The notes beneath the pieces are model-generated. The model was not told where the DNA came from and made no database searches. It saw only the letters and a list, made by a program, of their open reading frames with translations. A DNA stretch of 31,825 nucleotides from Spirochaetia bacterium (GTDB lineage: Bacteria > Spirochaetota > Spirochaetia > Sphaerochaetales > Sphaerochaetaceae). The stretch lies in assembly GCA_900769955.1 (NCBI GenBank), contig CAAGIP010000142.1, positions 1 to 31,825 on the forward strand, given 5' to 3'. The position numbers were made by a program, and so were the translations under genes. This document shows positions 6,823 through 14,627 of this stretch, piece by piece. Every line of letters starts with the position of its first letter. Positions within the stretch are counted from its first letter, which is position 1.

Positions 6823-8652
6823 ATGTTACAGAAGATAAAGAATCAGTGGAAAGAATTGGTCGCATGCGAGGTAAAGGCCCTCGCAGCCGAAAAGGGGTTT
6901 GAAATTGAACCCGATATACAGGTACTCACACCTCCAAAGCCGGAACTCGGGGATGTAGCATTCCCGATGTTTGCATTCGCAAAGGCAATGAGAATGGCAC
7001 CTCCCGCAATCGCATCGGAAGTGAAGTCACGTCTTGAGAAAAGAAGTGACATCCCCTCAGGTGAGCTTCTCGTCTCAGGTCCCTATCTCAACCTCAGAAT
7101 AGATAATTCCGCTCTCGCTTCCGAGCTCTATAAGAAGGTCCTTTCCGAAGGCGATGATTATGGCAAAAACACATCGCTTGCGGGAAAGAAGATCATGATC
7201 GAGTTCTCATGCCCCAATACCAATAAGCCGCTTCATCTCGGACACATGAGAAACGACTCACTCGGCATGAGCGTTTCCGAACTTCTGAAGGCAAACGGTG
7301 CCGAGGTCGAGAAGGTTAACCTCATCAACAACCGCGGTGTCCATATCTGTAAGAGCATGTGGGCTTATAAGACCTTCGGGGGTGGTGAGACACCTGAGTC
7401 CACAGGTGAGAAGGGTGACCACTTCGTCGGCCGCTACTATGTAAGATATGCCCAGTATGAGAAGGAATTCGTTTCAAAGGCACTTGCAGAGTGCTCTTCC
7501 ACAGATGAAAAGGTCCGTGAGGAAGTAAAGGCAAAGGCCACTGAGGAAGCAGGACGCGAGCCTCAGGCAATGCTCAGAAAGTGGGAGGACGGAGACCCTG
7601 AAACTGTCGCACTCTGGGAAAAGATGAACAAGTGGACGCTTGACGGTCTTGCAGAGAGCTATAGGAACATGGGAATTTCCTTTGACAGATATTACTATGA
7701 GTCCAATACCTACCGCCTTGGAAAGAGTGAGGTCATGAAGGGCCTTGAATCAGGTGTGTTCTACCGTGAGAGCGACGGCTCAGTCCAGGTTGACCTTACT
7801 GACATCGGTCTTGATAAGAAGGTTCTTCTGAGAAAGGACGGAACTTCGATTTACATCACTCAGGACCTCGGCACTGCGGTAAGCAGACATGAGGACTATC
7901 CATTTGATTCCCTGATCTACGTGGTCGCATCGGAGCAGCAGTACCACTTCAGGGTGCTCTTCCGTTGCCTTAAGCTTTTGGGATACTCCTGGGCAGATGA
8001 GCTTCACCACCTTTCATACGGCATGGTAAACCTCCCCAACGGCAGGATGAAGTCCAGGGAAGGCACGGTCGTTGATGCCGATGACCTGCTAGAGAACCTT
8101 TCCGAGCTTGCAAAGGCCGAGATCATTGAAAAGGAAAGGGAAGCGATGGTCGGGGACATAAATGATACTTCCAGGAAGATCGCACTCGGTGCACTCAACT
8201 ACTACCTTCTGCAGGTGAGCCCCTCAAAGGACATGATCTTCAACCCCGATGAATCGATCGCATTCTCAGGAAACACCGGACCGTACCTCCAGTACATGGG
8301 TGCGCGCATTTGCTCAATGCTTTCAAAGTTCGCTGAGTGTGAGGATGAATACAGGGGTGTTGCATTTGATGCATCATTGCTTTCAGGTGATGACGAGAAG
8401 AGTCTCATAAAGCTCATCGCATCATATCCTGAGGCTGTCAGGAAGGCAGGGGAAGGGTATGACCCGAGCGTGGTATGCGCACTGCTCTATGACATTTCAA
8501 AGACATTCAGCCACTTCTACCATGACAATCAGATACTGAAGGCTGAGACAAAGGAACTTGTGGTTGCCCGCATCGCCCTTGTTAAGATGGTACTTCAGGT
8601 CCTTAAGAATGCATTTGCGCTTGTAGGCGTTCCTTTCCTCGAATCAATGTGA
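6823..8652 (+). CDS. argS: Arginyl-tRNA synthetase
   Basis: A 609-residue class Ia aminoacyl-tRNA synthetase charging tRNA-Arg. The frame is open further upstream, but ATG 6823 with GGAG 7 bases before gives the expected MLQKIKNQW start and avoids overlap with birA. An N-terminal tRNA-binding domain (about 1-110, with KPELGDVAFPMF) is followed by FSCPNTNKPLHLGHMRND with the HIGH-type motif HLGH at 138-141. The KMSKS equivalent is GRMKSREGT, a normal ArgRS variant. The C-terminal anticodon-binding domain contains FNPDESIAFSGNTGPYLQY. It sits 16 bases after birA, and its last 9 bases overlap the end of the convergent tetR gene. Confidence 0.96.
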   Translation: MLQKIKNQWKELVACEVKALAAEKGFEIEPDIQVLTPPKPELGDVAFPMFAFAKAMRMAPPAIASEVKSRLEKRSDIPSGELLVSGPYLNLRIDNSALASELYKKVLSEGDDYGKNTSLAGKKIMIEFSCPNTNKPLHLGHMRNDSLGMSVSELLKANGAEVEKVNLINNRGVHICKSMWAYKTFGGGETPESTGEKGDHFVGRYYVRYAQYEKEFVSKALAECSSTDEKVREEVKAKATEEAGREPQAMLRKWEDGDPETVALWEKMNKWTLDGLAESYRNMGISFDRYYYESNTYRLGKSEVMKGLESGVFYRESDGSVQVDLTDIGLDKKVLLRKDGTSIYITQDLGTAVSRHEDYPFDSLIYVVASEQQYHFRVLFRCLKLLGYSWADELHHLSYGMVNLPNGRMKSREGTVVDADDLLENLSELAKAEIIEKEREAMVGDINDTSRKIALGALNYYLLQVSPSKDMIFNPDESIAFSGNTGPYLQYMGARICSMLSKFAECEDEYRGVAFDASLLSGDDEKSLIKLIASYPEAVRKAGEGYDPSVVCALLYDISKTFSHFYHDNQILKAETKELVVARIALVKMVLQVLKNAFALVGVPFLESM

Positions 8653-9177
8653 GAAAAGACGCGCGAATGACCGCGTGAAATCATGATCCCTCTCCTCATT
8701 TTTCAGTTCAGCCATTGCCGCAGAGCTGAAGAGAAAGGAGAGGAATTTTTTATCTTCAGCAACAAGCTTTTTCCTTTCCGCAAGGTTCTCAATTACCGCA
8801 TCACTCTGCGCCTCGATCATGAGGCGGAGGGAGGAAAGAATTTCATATGCTTCATCATCAACACTTTCCCGTTGTGAGAGAAATGAAAGATATGGTCTTA
8901 TGTCCTCATCATTCCAGATAGCTTCCCAGTGGAGATAGACTGCCCTGAGGACCTCTTCAGCATCTTTTGTGAAGTCGACGCGGAATGTATGCTTTCGCAA
9001 AAGCTTTCTGGCTTTACCGTAGAGTTCTGATATTATCTCATCCTTTGAGGCAAAGTGGTGGTAGATGCTCGGCTTTCTGACTCCGAGAGCGTCGGCAAGG
9101 GATGAAAGTGTCAGTCTGTCAAAGCCTTCTTCCTCAATTATCTTTATTGCTGAATTCAGGATATCATCTTTGGTCAT
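8644..9177 (-). CDS. TetR-family transcriptional regulator, autoregulated
   Basis: A 177-residue repressor. Residues 1-50 are the TetR helix-turn-helix (ILNSAIKIIEEEGFDRLTLSSLADALGVRKPSIYHHFASKDEII). The remaining helical domain would bind a ligand that cannot be named from sequence. The gene stands alone and convergent with argS, so the target gene may be elsewhere. A perfect palindrome fills the spacer of its own promoter, which indicates self-repression. The -10 box ends 6 bases before the ATG, placing +1 at the start codon: a likely leaderless mRNA. Confidence 0.9.
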   Translation of the reverse strand: MTKDDILNSAIKIIEEEGFDRLTLSSLADALGVRKPSIYHHFASKDEIISELYGKARKLLRKHTFRVDFTKDAEEVLRAVYLHWEAIWNDEDIRPYLSFLSQRESVDDEAYEILSSLRLMIEAQSDAVIENLAERKKLVAEDKKFLSFLFSSAAMAELKNEERDHDFTRSFARLFSH

Positions 9178-9183
9178 GTGAAA

Positions 9184-9212
9184 AATCTACCTAACGTTCG
9201 TTAGGCTGTCAA
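9184..9212 (-). promoter_or_regulatory. tetR promoter with embedded operator
   Basis: Minus strand: consensus -35 TTGACA (9207-9212), 17-base spacer, -10 TAGATT (9184-9189). The spacer holds CCTAACG-TT-CGTTAGG (9190-9205), a palindrome with 7-base arms. A regulator bound here would exclude RNA polymerase. Confidence 0.8.
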
Positions 9213-9256
9213 CCTGATTTTTCCCCATCCTGAGGACTTTTTTTCATTTATCCGTG

Positions 9257-9285
9257 TTGAACACCTCCTTCTGAAAGGACATAAT
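9257..9285 (+). promoter_or_regulatory. rplU-rpmA promoter
   Basis: -35 TTGAAC (9257-9262), 17-base spacer, -10 CATAAT (9280-9285). The leader is about 35 bases; no ribosomal-protein-binding fold was evident. Confidence 0.5.
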
Positions 9286-9325
9286 CAGTAAAGCAAAACA
9301 AAGATAACAGAGGATACTTCAGAAT

Positions 9326-9637
9326 ATGTACGCACTCGTAGAAATTCTCGGCAAGCAGTATAAGGCTGTTGAAGGCGAAACACTGCAGGTCGACCTGCTC
9401 TCTCTCGAAGAGGGTTCTGCTTACGAAACAGAGAAGGTTCTCGCTGTCGTCGATGGTGACAAGGCAGTTTTCGGCACACCGTATGTCGCAGGTGCTAAGG
9501 TCACGGCAACAGTTGGCAGCGAAGTCAAGGGCGATAAGATCAAGGTTTACAAGTTCCACAGAAGAAAGGGTTACAGAAGAACTCAGGGTCACAGGGAACA
9601 GTATACTCTCATCACGATCAACAAGATCGAAGGCTAA
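9326..9637 (+). CDS. rplU: 50S ribosomal protein L21
   Basis: 103 residues, the normal size. It opens MYALVEILGKQYKAVEGE and has the conserved C-terminal KVYKFHRRKGYRRTQGHRE segment that contacts 23S rRNA. AGAGGA lies about 9 bases upstream of the ATG. It is followed 12 bases later by rpmA, the usual pairing. No gene for the small protease Prp lies between them. Confidence 0.97.
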   Translation: MYALVEILGKQYKAVEGETLQVDLLSLEEGSAYETEKVLAVVDGDKAVFGTPYVAGAKVTATVGSEVKGDKIKVYKFHRRKGYRRTQGHREQYTLITINKIEG

Positions 9638-9649
9638 GGAGGAGCGGAT

Positions 9650-9904
9650 ATGGCACATAAGAAAGGTGGTGGTTCATCACGTAACGGACGCGATTCCAAT
9701 GCTCAGCGTCTCGGTGTTAAGAGATTCGGCGGTCAGGTTGTCAAGGGCGGTGAGATTCTTGTCAGACAGCATGGCACAGTCATTCACCCGGGCCAGAACG
9801 TAGGTCTCGGTTCAGACTACACACTCTATGCAAAGGTCGGCGGTACTGTTGAGTACATCAACAGAAACAACAGAAAGTACGCAACGATCGTTGTAACGGA
9901 GTAA
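9650..9904 (+). CDS. rpmA: 50S ribosomal protein L27
   Basis: 84 residues starting MAHKKGGGSSRNGRDS, followed by KRFGGQVVKGGEILVRQHGT. The N-terminus reaches the peptidyl transferase centre. It starts directly at the mature sequence, without the cleavable extension seen in Firmicutes, which agrees with the absence of prp. A strong AAGGAGGAG precedes the ATG. In most bacteria obg follows; here obg is 4.7 kb away beyond a fermentation and redox block. Confidence 0.97.
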   Translation: MAHKKGGGSSRNGRDSNAQRLGVKRFGGQVVKGGEILVRQHGTVIHPGQNVGLGSDYTLYAKVGGTVEYINRNNRKYATIVVTE

Positions 9905-9911
9905 GCAAGAT

Positions 9912-9947
9912 AGGGCTGTTAAAACTGTAAGTGTTTTTAGCAGCCCT
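9912..9947. terminator. Hairpin downstream of rpmA, similar to the IS1182-family end
   Basis: AGGGCTGTTAAAA (9912-9924) pairs with TTTTAGCAGCCCT (9935-9947), 13 pairs including one G-U. It probably terminates rplU-rpmA, although the tail (GTTTATTT) is only moderately T-rich. The sequence closely follows the right-end hairpin of the insertion sequence at 5158-5194. Confidence 0.65.
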
Positions 9948-10139
9948 GTTTATTTACAGAATACTGGTCATCTTACTTGTAATTTCATTATAATAATAAG
10001 TGCACATCATTTTTTCGCTTAGTTCATTTTCTGAAAATGCTTCTGTTTAAATATGGACTATTTTGCTTTATTGAAGTATTCTTGGTGTATAAAGGTTGAC
10101 TTGAGTGGAACTAAGCTGGGCTGGCAGTGTCAGTAAGTC

Positions 10140-10715
10140 TTATGACGAGATGCCCTTGCTCCTGGGGTCAACTTTGCTTTTTAATTTTACCACTATATCC
10201 CAGAGCGGGTTGAAATATATGACAGTATCCAGTCCCTTATATTCACCGAAAGTGTAGATGAGGTCCTCATGAGCGTTTATCAGCCTGATCTTCTCACTGC
10301 TTCCCTTCTGCCACTCTTTTGCAGAAAGGTTTAACAGAGTGCTCTGAAGGCGGAAGGGGACTTCCTTAATAAGTGTGAGCCTGCGCTTTCTGATTTCCTT
10401 TGAATCGCTCTCATCCAGGTACCTGATTATCTCACTCTTTTTCTCTGAGCTTTTAAGCGGTGTAATGTCCTGAAACTCCAGGATCAGCTTTTCCATGGTA
10501 TCAGAAGGCCCGAGTGAGAGGTGGTACTCACTTACCATGTACCACGCAGATGCGATCATCTCATCGACCAGATCCGAAAACAATGCTTCCTCATGACCAA
10601 GTACAATTCTTTCAAGAATGGCACCGAACCAGAAGAACTTGTAGCTTTCAGCAGTCGAATCGAAAATGCGGGCCAGTTTTGCAGTCTCAAGGCGCCCGGA
10701 AATCGGCAGATCCAT
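10140..10715 (-). CDS. Truncated protein resembling the N-terminal region of HNH-endonuclease proteins
   Basis: A 191-residue protein. The opening PISGRLETAKLARIFDSTAESYKFFWF, then DEMIASAWYMVSEYHLSLGPSD and later EVPFRLQSTLL, match my recollection of the helical region that precedes the HNH nuclease domain in certain restriction-like proteins. No HNH motif follows: the frame ends at DPRSKGISS, so the catalytic half appears lost. The adjoining 235 bases (9905-10139) are AT-rich with no readable remainder. A TATAAT box (10734-10739) and GAGGG ribosome site precede the ATG, so it may still be expressed. It is either a decayed nuclease or a stand-alone recognition domain. The family call is from memory and is not certain. 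Confidence 0.5.
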   Translation of the reverse strand: MDLPISGRLETAKLARIFDSTAESYKFFWFGAILERIVLGHEEALFSDLVDEMIASAWYMVSEYHLSLGPSDTMEKLILEFQDITPLKSSEKKSEIIRYLDESDSKEIRKRRLTLIKEVPFRLQSTLLNLSAKEWQKGSSEKIRLINAHEDLIYTFGEYKGLDTVIYFNPLWDIVVKLKSKVDPRSKGISS

Positions 10716-10807
10716 CTATTTCCCTCGGGATGCATTATACATCTTTGGCTGTGTTTTAAAAAGGATAAAAAAATATCGATAAAATAGTAGCAATTAAAAA
10801 CCAATAG

Positions 10808-10841
10808 TGGTATAACATCGGCTGTCAGCGGTTGCTGACGG
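10808..10841 (+). promoter_or_regulatory. Extended -10 promoter and 5'-end hairpin of the alcohol dehydrogenase gene
   Basis: Extended -10 TGG-TATAAC (10808-10816); the -35 is weak. The predicted +1 (about 10823) coincides with a hairpin: GTCAGC (10824-10829), loop GGTT, GCTGAC (10834-10839). A hairpin at the extreme 5' end commonly protects an mRNA from decay; that role is inferred. Confidence 0.5.
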
Positions 10842-10871
10842 AGAATATATCAATTTTTTCGGAGGTGCTCT

Positions 10872-12089
10872 ATGGCACGTTTCACATTACCCAGAGACTT
10901 ATATCACGGTAAGGGTTCACTTGAGGCTCTTAAGACATTCAAAGGTAAGAGGGCAGTCATCTGTGTCGGTGGCGGTTCAATGAAGAGATTCGGTTTCCTT
11001 GACAGGGCTGAAGCATATCTGAAGGAAGCAGGAATGGAAGTTGAGCTCATTGAAGGTATCGAACCCGATCCATCAGTTGACACCGTCATGAAGGGTGCCG
11101 CAAAGATGCTTGAGTTCCAGCCCGACTGGATCATCGCAATGGGCGGCGGTTCCCCTATCGATGCTGCAAAGGCCATGTGGATCAAGTATGAGTATCCCGA
11201 GATCACATTCGAGGAGATGTGCAAGGTATTCGGTATTCCCGCTCTCCGCCAGAAGGCACACTTCTGTGCAATCTCATCAACTTCAGGCACCGCTACCGAA
11301 GTAACCGCTTTCTCAATCATCACTGACTACGAGAAGGGCATCAAGTACCCCATCGCTGACTTCGAGATCACACCGGATGTCGCTATCGTAGATCCCGATC
11401 TTGCTGAGACAATGCCCAAGAAGCTCGTTGCCCACACAGGTATGGATGCAATGACACATGCAGTCGAGGCTTATGTTTCAACAGCCAACTGTGAATTCAC
11501 CGATCCTCTCGCAATCCATGCAATCGAGATGATCCAGAAGGATCTTGTTGCATCCTATAACGGTGACATGGCTTCACGTGACAGAATGCACTATGCACAG
11601 TGCCTTGCCGGTCAGGCATTCTCCAATGCTCTTCTCGGTATAGTCCACTCCATGGCACACAAGACAGGTGCAATCTTCGCTGACTACGGCGCACACATCA
11701 TCCATGGTGCCGCAAATGCAATGTACCTGCCAAAGGTCATCGCATTCAATGCCAAGGACCCTGTTGCAAAGCAGAGATACGGTGTCATCGCTGACTACAT
11801 GAAGCTCGGCGGAAAGGATGATGATGAGAAGGTCAAGCTCCTCATCGCATATCTCAGAAAGATGAATGATGACCTCAACATCCCTCACTGCATCAAGAAC
11901 TACGGTGCTGACAGCTACCCCTGCGAGCAGGGCTTCGTACCTGAGGAGGTATTCCTTGAGAGAGTCGAGTCAATCGCAGCCAATGCACTTCTCGATGCCT
12001 GCACAGGATCCAACCCCCGTCAGCCCAGCCAGGAAGAGATGGTTAAGCTCCTCAAGTGCTGCTACTATGACACAGAGGTTGATTTCTGA
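10872..12089 (+). CDS. Iron-containing alcohol dehydrogenase (AdhE C-domain type)
   Basis: A 405-residue group III alcohol dehydrogenase that reduces an aldehyde to an alcohol with NAD(P)H. Two glycine motifs, CVGGGSMKR (about 31-39) and MGGGSPIDAAKAMW (90-103), bind the dinucleotide. Probable iron ligands are D192 and H196 (GMDAMTHAVEAYVS), H263 (HSMAHKTGA) and H278 (HIIHGAANA). The sequence follows the C-terminal half of AdhE, without its aldehyde-dehydrogenase half. Strong GGAGG lies 8 bases before the ATG. The codon use is strikingly regular, suggesting high expression. nfnAB follows and could supply NADPH; the substrate (ethanol, butanol or propanediol type) is not determined. Confidence 0.93.
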   Translation: MARFTLPRDLYHGKGSLEALKTFKGKRAVICVGGGSMKRFGFLDRAEAYLKEAGMEVELIEGIEPDPSVDTVMKGAAKMLEFQPDWIIAMGGGSPIDAAKAMWIKYEYPEITFEEMCKVFGIPALRQKAHFCAISSTSGTATEVTAFSIITDYEKGIKYPIADFEITPDVAIVDPDLAETMPKKLVAHTGMDAMTHAVEAYVSTANCEFTDPLAIHAIEMIQKDLVASYNGDMASRDRMHYAQCLAGQAFSNALLGIVHSMAHKTGAIFADYGAHIIHGAANAMYLPKVIAFNAKDPVAKQRYGVIADYMKLGGKDDDEKVKLLIAYLRKMNDDLNIPHCIKNYGADSYPCEQGFVPEEVFLERVESIAANALLDACTGSNPRQPSQEEMVKLLKCCYYDTEVDF

Positions 12090-12111
12090 TAACAAAGAGG
12101 TTTTAAGACAA

Positions 12112-12133
12112 AAGGGCGCCGATGTGCGCCCTT
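12112..12133. terminator. Hairpin after the alcohol dehydrogenase gene
   Basis: AAGGGCGC pairs with GCGCCCTT around a CGATGT loop. The tail is not T-rich (CTGTCGCC), so it may work as an RNA 3'-end stabiliser or a partial terminator. Confidence 0.5.
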
Positions 12134-12211
12134 CTGTCGCCTGAAGAGTTTACTAATTAATCGATTTCTGATAGACCTTCAGATGGATAATTTTTTTTAA
12201 GGTGAATATAA

Positions 12212-13060
12212 ATGTACAGAATTTTAAAAAAGAAAGTTCTCAATCCCACAGTAACCGAAATGGAGATTGAAGCACCGCTCGTTGCCAACAAGGCACGCCC
12301 CGGTCAGTTCATCATCCTCCGCGTTGATGAAGCCGGAGAAAGAATCCCCCTCACAGTTGCCGGAACCAACAAGGAAACCGGAGCCGTCAAGATCATCTTC
12401 CAGGTTGTCGGGGCAACTACGGAGAAGCTCAACCATAAGGAAGAAGGCGAGTCCATCCAGGACTTCGTAGGTCCCCTCGGAGTCGCAACCCACACAGAGG
12501 GAATTAAGAAGGTCTGTATCATCGGCGGCGGCGTAGGCTGTGCCATCGCAATGCCTGTCGCTCAGGAATTCCACAGACTCGGTGCGGACGTCACATCAAT
12601 CATCGGTTTCAGGAACAAGGATCTTGTTATCTGTGAGGAAGAGTTCAGAGCAGCATCCAACCGCCTTGAGGTCATGTCCGATGACGGTTCCTACGGCAGA
12701 CACGGCAATGTAACCGTTCCCCTGAAGGAAATGCTTGAAAGCGGTGAGAAGTTTGACATGATCATCACGATCGGACCCGTCATCATGATGAAGTTCGTCG
12801 TTGCAACCGCAAAGCCCTACGGCATTCCCGTTACCGTTTCAATGAACCCGATCATGATCGACGGGACAGGTATGTGCGGCGGCTGCCGTCTCACACTTAA
12901 TAAGGACGGAAAGAAGGTCACCAAGTTCGCATGTGTCGACGGTCCTGACTTCAACGGCTATGAGGTTGACTTCGACGAAGCCATGAGCAGAGGCAGAATG
13001 TACGGTGAATATGAGAGACATGCTTTCACTGAAGCATGCAACCTTTTCAAGCAGGCGTGA
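12212..13060 (+). CDS. nfnA: NADH-dependent reduced ferredoxin:NADP+ oxidoreductase subunit A (NfnA)
   Basis: A 282-residue flavoprotein of the dihydroorotate-dehydrogenase electron-transfer type. The FAD motif RIPLTVA lies at 44-50 and the nucleotide loop CIIGGGVGCA at 102-111. The [2Fe-2S] site fits NfnA, which uses one Asp and three Cys: D217, C222, C225 and C241. The complex with NfnB couples oxidation of NADH and reduced ferredoxin to NADP+ reduction by flavin-based bifurcation, or runs in reverse. AAGGTG lies just upstream of the ATG, and nfnB follows 12 bases after the stop. An older name for similar pairs is sulfide dehydrogenase SudBA; the pairing and ligand set favour Nfn. Confidence 0.87.
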   Translation: MYRILKKKVLNPTVTEMEIEAPLVANKARPGQFIILRVDEAGERIPLTVAGTNKETGAVKIIFQVVGATTEKLNHKEEGESIQDFVGPLGVATHTEGIKKVCIIGGGVGCAIAMPVAQEFHRLGADVTSIIGFRNKDLVICEEEFRAASNRLEVMSDDGSYGRHGNVTVPLKEMLESGEKFDMIITIGPVIMMKFVVATAKPYGIPVTVSMNPIMIDGTGMCGGCRLTLNKDGKKVTKFACVDGPDFNGYEVDFDEAMSRGRMYGEYERHAFTEACNLFKQA

Positions 13061-13072
13061 GGAGCGGAGAGT

Positions 13073-14485
13073 ATGCCAATTAATCCTAAAAAACATGAGA
13101 TGCCCACACAGGCACCTGAAGTAAGAGCACACAACTTCAAGGAAGTGGCTCTCGGCTATGAGATGAAGACCGCAGTTGAGGAAGCATCCCGGTGTCTCAA
13201 CTGTAAGAACAAGCCCTGCGTACAGGGCTGTCCCGTAAACATCAGCATCCCTGAGTTCATCAGCTGCATCAAGAAGGAAGACTTCCAGGGTGCTTATGAC
13301 GTCATCACGAAGTCATCATCACTCCCCGCTGTCTGCGGACGCGTATGTCCCCAGGAAACACAGTGTGAGAGCAAGTGTACACTCGGCGTGAAGTTCGAGC
13401 CCGTCGGTATCGGACGCCTTGAGAGATTCGTCGCAGACTGGCACAATGCCCAGGCTGATGCAGAAGTAACCGTTCCCGAAGCAAACGGACACAAGGTTGC
13501 AGTCGTCGGTTCCGGTCCTTCAGGCCTTACCTGTGCAGGTGACCTTGCAAAGAAGGGCTATAAGGTAGCCGTCTTCGAGGCACTCCACACAGCAGGCGGT
13601 GTTCTTGTTTACGGTATCCCTGAGTTCCGTCTTCCCAAGTCAATCGTTGCAAAGGAAGTCGAAGGTCTTAAGAAGCTCGGTGTCGACATCGAGACCAACG
13701 TCGTCATCGGTAAGACACTTACCATCGATGAGCTTTTCGGCATGGGCTATGAAGCAGTATTCGTCGGTTCAGGCGCAGGACTTCCCAACTTCATGGGTAT
13801 CCCCGGTGAAGCACTCAAGGGCGTATACAGCGCAAATGAATTCCTCACCAGATCAAATCTGATGAAGGCTTATGAAGCAGCTCCCGATACCCCGATCATG
13901 AAGGGCGGTAATGTTGCAGTCGTAGGCGGCGGTAACGTTGCAATGGATGCTGCCAGAACAGCTCTCAGACTCGGTGCTGAGCATGTCTACATCGTTTACA
14001 GAAGATCCCTCAAGGAGCTTCCCGCAAGAAAGGAAGAGGTTGAGCATGCAATGGAAGAAGGAATCGACTTCCGCCTTCTCAACAACCCCGTCGAGATCCT
14101 CGGCTACAATAACCCCGATGATCCCCGTGATCCGAAGAACGGCTTCGTAACAGGCATGAAGTGCATTAAGATGGAGCTCGGAGAGCCCGATGCAAAGGGC
14201 AGAAGAAGACCCGTTCCCATTGAGGGAAGTGAGTTCGTCCTCGATGTCGATACTGTCATCATGGCAATCGGAACAAGCCCGAACCCGCTCATCAAGGACA
14301 CGACCGAAGGTCTTGAGGTCAACGCTCACGGCGGTATCATCGTCAATGAGGACGGCCTTACAAGCAGAACTGCCGTCTATGCAGGCGGTGATGCGGTTAC
14401 AGGTGCCGCAACGGTAATTTCCGCAATGGGTGCCGGTAAGGTTGCCGCAAAGGCAATTGATGAGTATCTCTCAGCAAAGAACTGA
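13073..14485 (+). CDS. nfnB: NADH-dependent reduced ferredoxin:NADP+ oxidoreductase subunit B (NfnB; glutamate-synthase-small-subunit-like)
   Basis: A 470-residue protein. The N-terminal part holds two iron-sulfur motifs: C41, C44, C49, C53 (CLNCKNKPCVQGCP) and C88, C92, C98, C102 (CGRVCPQETQCESKC). Next come an FAD-binding VVGSGPSGLTCAGDLAKKGY (about residues 143-162), an NADPH loop AVVGGGNVAMDAARTALRLGA and a final AGGDAVTGAATVISAMGAGK flavin motif. It is commonly annotated gltA or gltD, but no glutamate synthase large subunit is present and nfnA is immediately upstream (12-base gap), so Nfn is the better call. It likely balances NADH, ferredoxin and NADPH for the preceding alcohol dehydrogenase and for biosynthesis. 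Confidence 0.88.
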   Translation: MPINPKKHEMPTQAPEVRAHNFKEVALGYEMKTAVEEASRCLNCKNKPCVQGCPVNISIPEFISCIKKEDFQGAYDVITKSSSLPAVCGRVCPQETQCESKCTLGVKFEPVGIGRLERFVADWHNAQADAEVTVPEANGHKVAVVGSGPSGLTCAGDLAKKGYKVAVFEALHTAGGVLVYGIPEFRLPKSIVAKEVEGLKKLGVDIETNVVIGKTLTIDELFGMGYEAVFVGSGAGLPNFMGIPGEALKGVYSANEFLTRSNLMKAYEAAPDTPIMKGGNVAVVGGGNVAMDAARTALRLGAEHVYIVYRRSLKELPARKEEVEHAMEEGIDFRLLNNPVEILGYNNPDDPRDPKNGFVTGMKCIKMELGEPDAKGRRRPVPIEGSEFVLDVDTVIMAIGTSPNPLIKDTTEGLEVNAHGGIIVNEDGLTSRTAVYAGGDAVTGAATVISAMGAGKVAAKAIDEYLSAKN

Positions 14486-14506
14486 AGAGTGATCACACTT
14501 TAAAGG

Positions 14507-14528
14507 ACGCCGGGAAATATCCCGGCGT
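14507..14528. terminator. Terminator after nfnB
   Basis: ACGCCGGGA (14507-14515) and TCCCGGCGT (14520-14528) form a 9-pair stem with loop AATA, followed by TTCTGAT. It separates the redox genes from the obg operon. Confidence 0.7.
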
Positions 14529-14543
14529 TTCTGATATACTGAG

Positions 14544-14596
14544 TTGGAAAACATTTATTTTTCCTGCTATATTTAGCAAAAGCCGTCAGGGGACGG
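14544..14596 (+). promoter_or_regulatory. obg operon promoter with hairpin at +1
   Basis: -35 TTGGAA (14544-14549), 18-base spacer, -10 TATATT (14568-14573). A short hairpin CCGTC-AGGG-GACGG (14583-14596) starts within a few bases of the predicted +1. Confidence 0.55.
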
Positions 14597-14627
14597 AAAT
14601 CAACAGTAATTCGAGAGGGCATTTTTC

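Noticed and set aside
9286..9325. L21 leader riboswitch-like structure
   Set aside because: The leader is only about 35 bases and no stable fold could be drawn.
13073..14485. Glutamate synthase small subunit GltD
   Set aside because: No large subunit is present, and the adjacent gene is a classic NfnA with its Asp-Cys3 cluster, so NfnB fits better.
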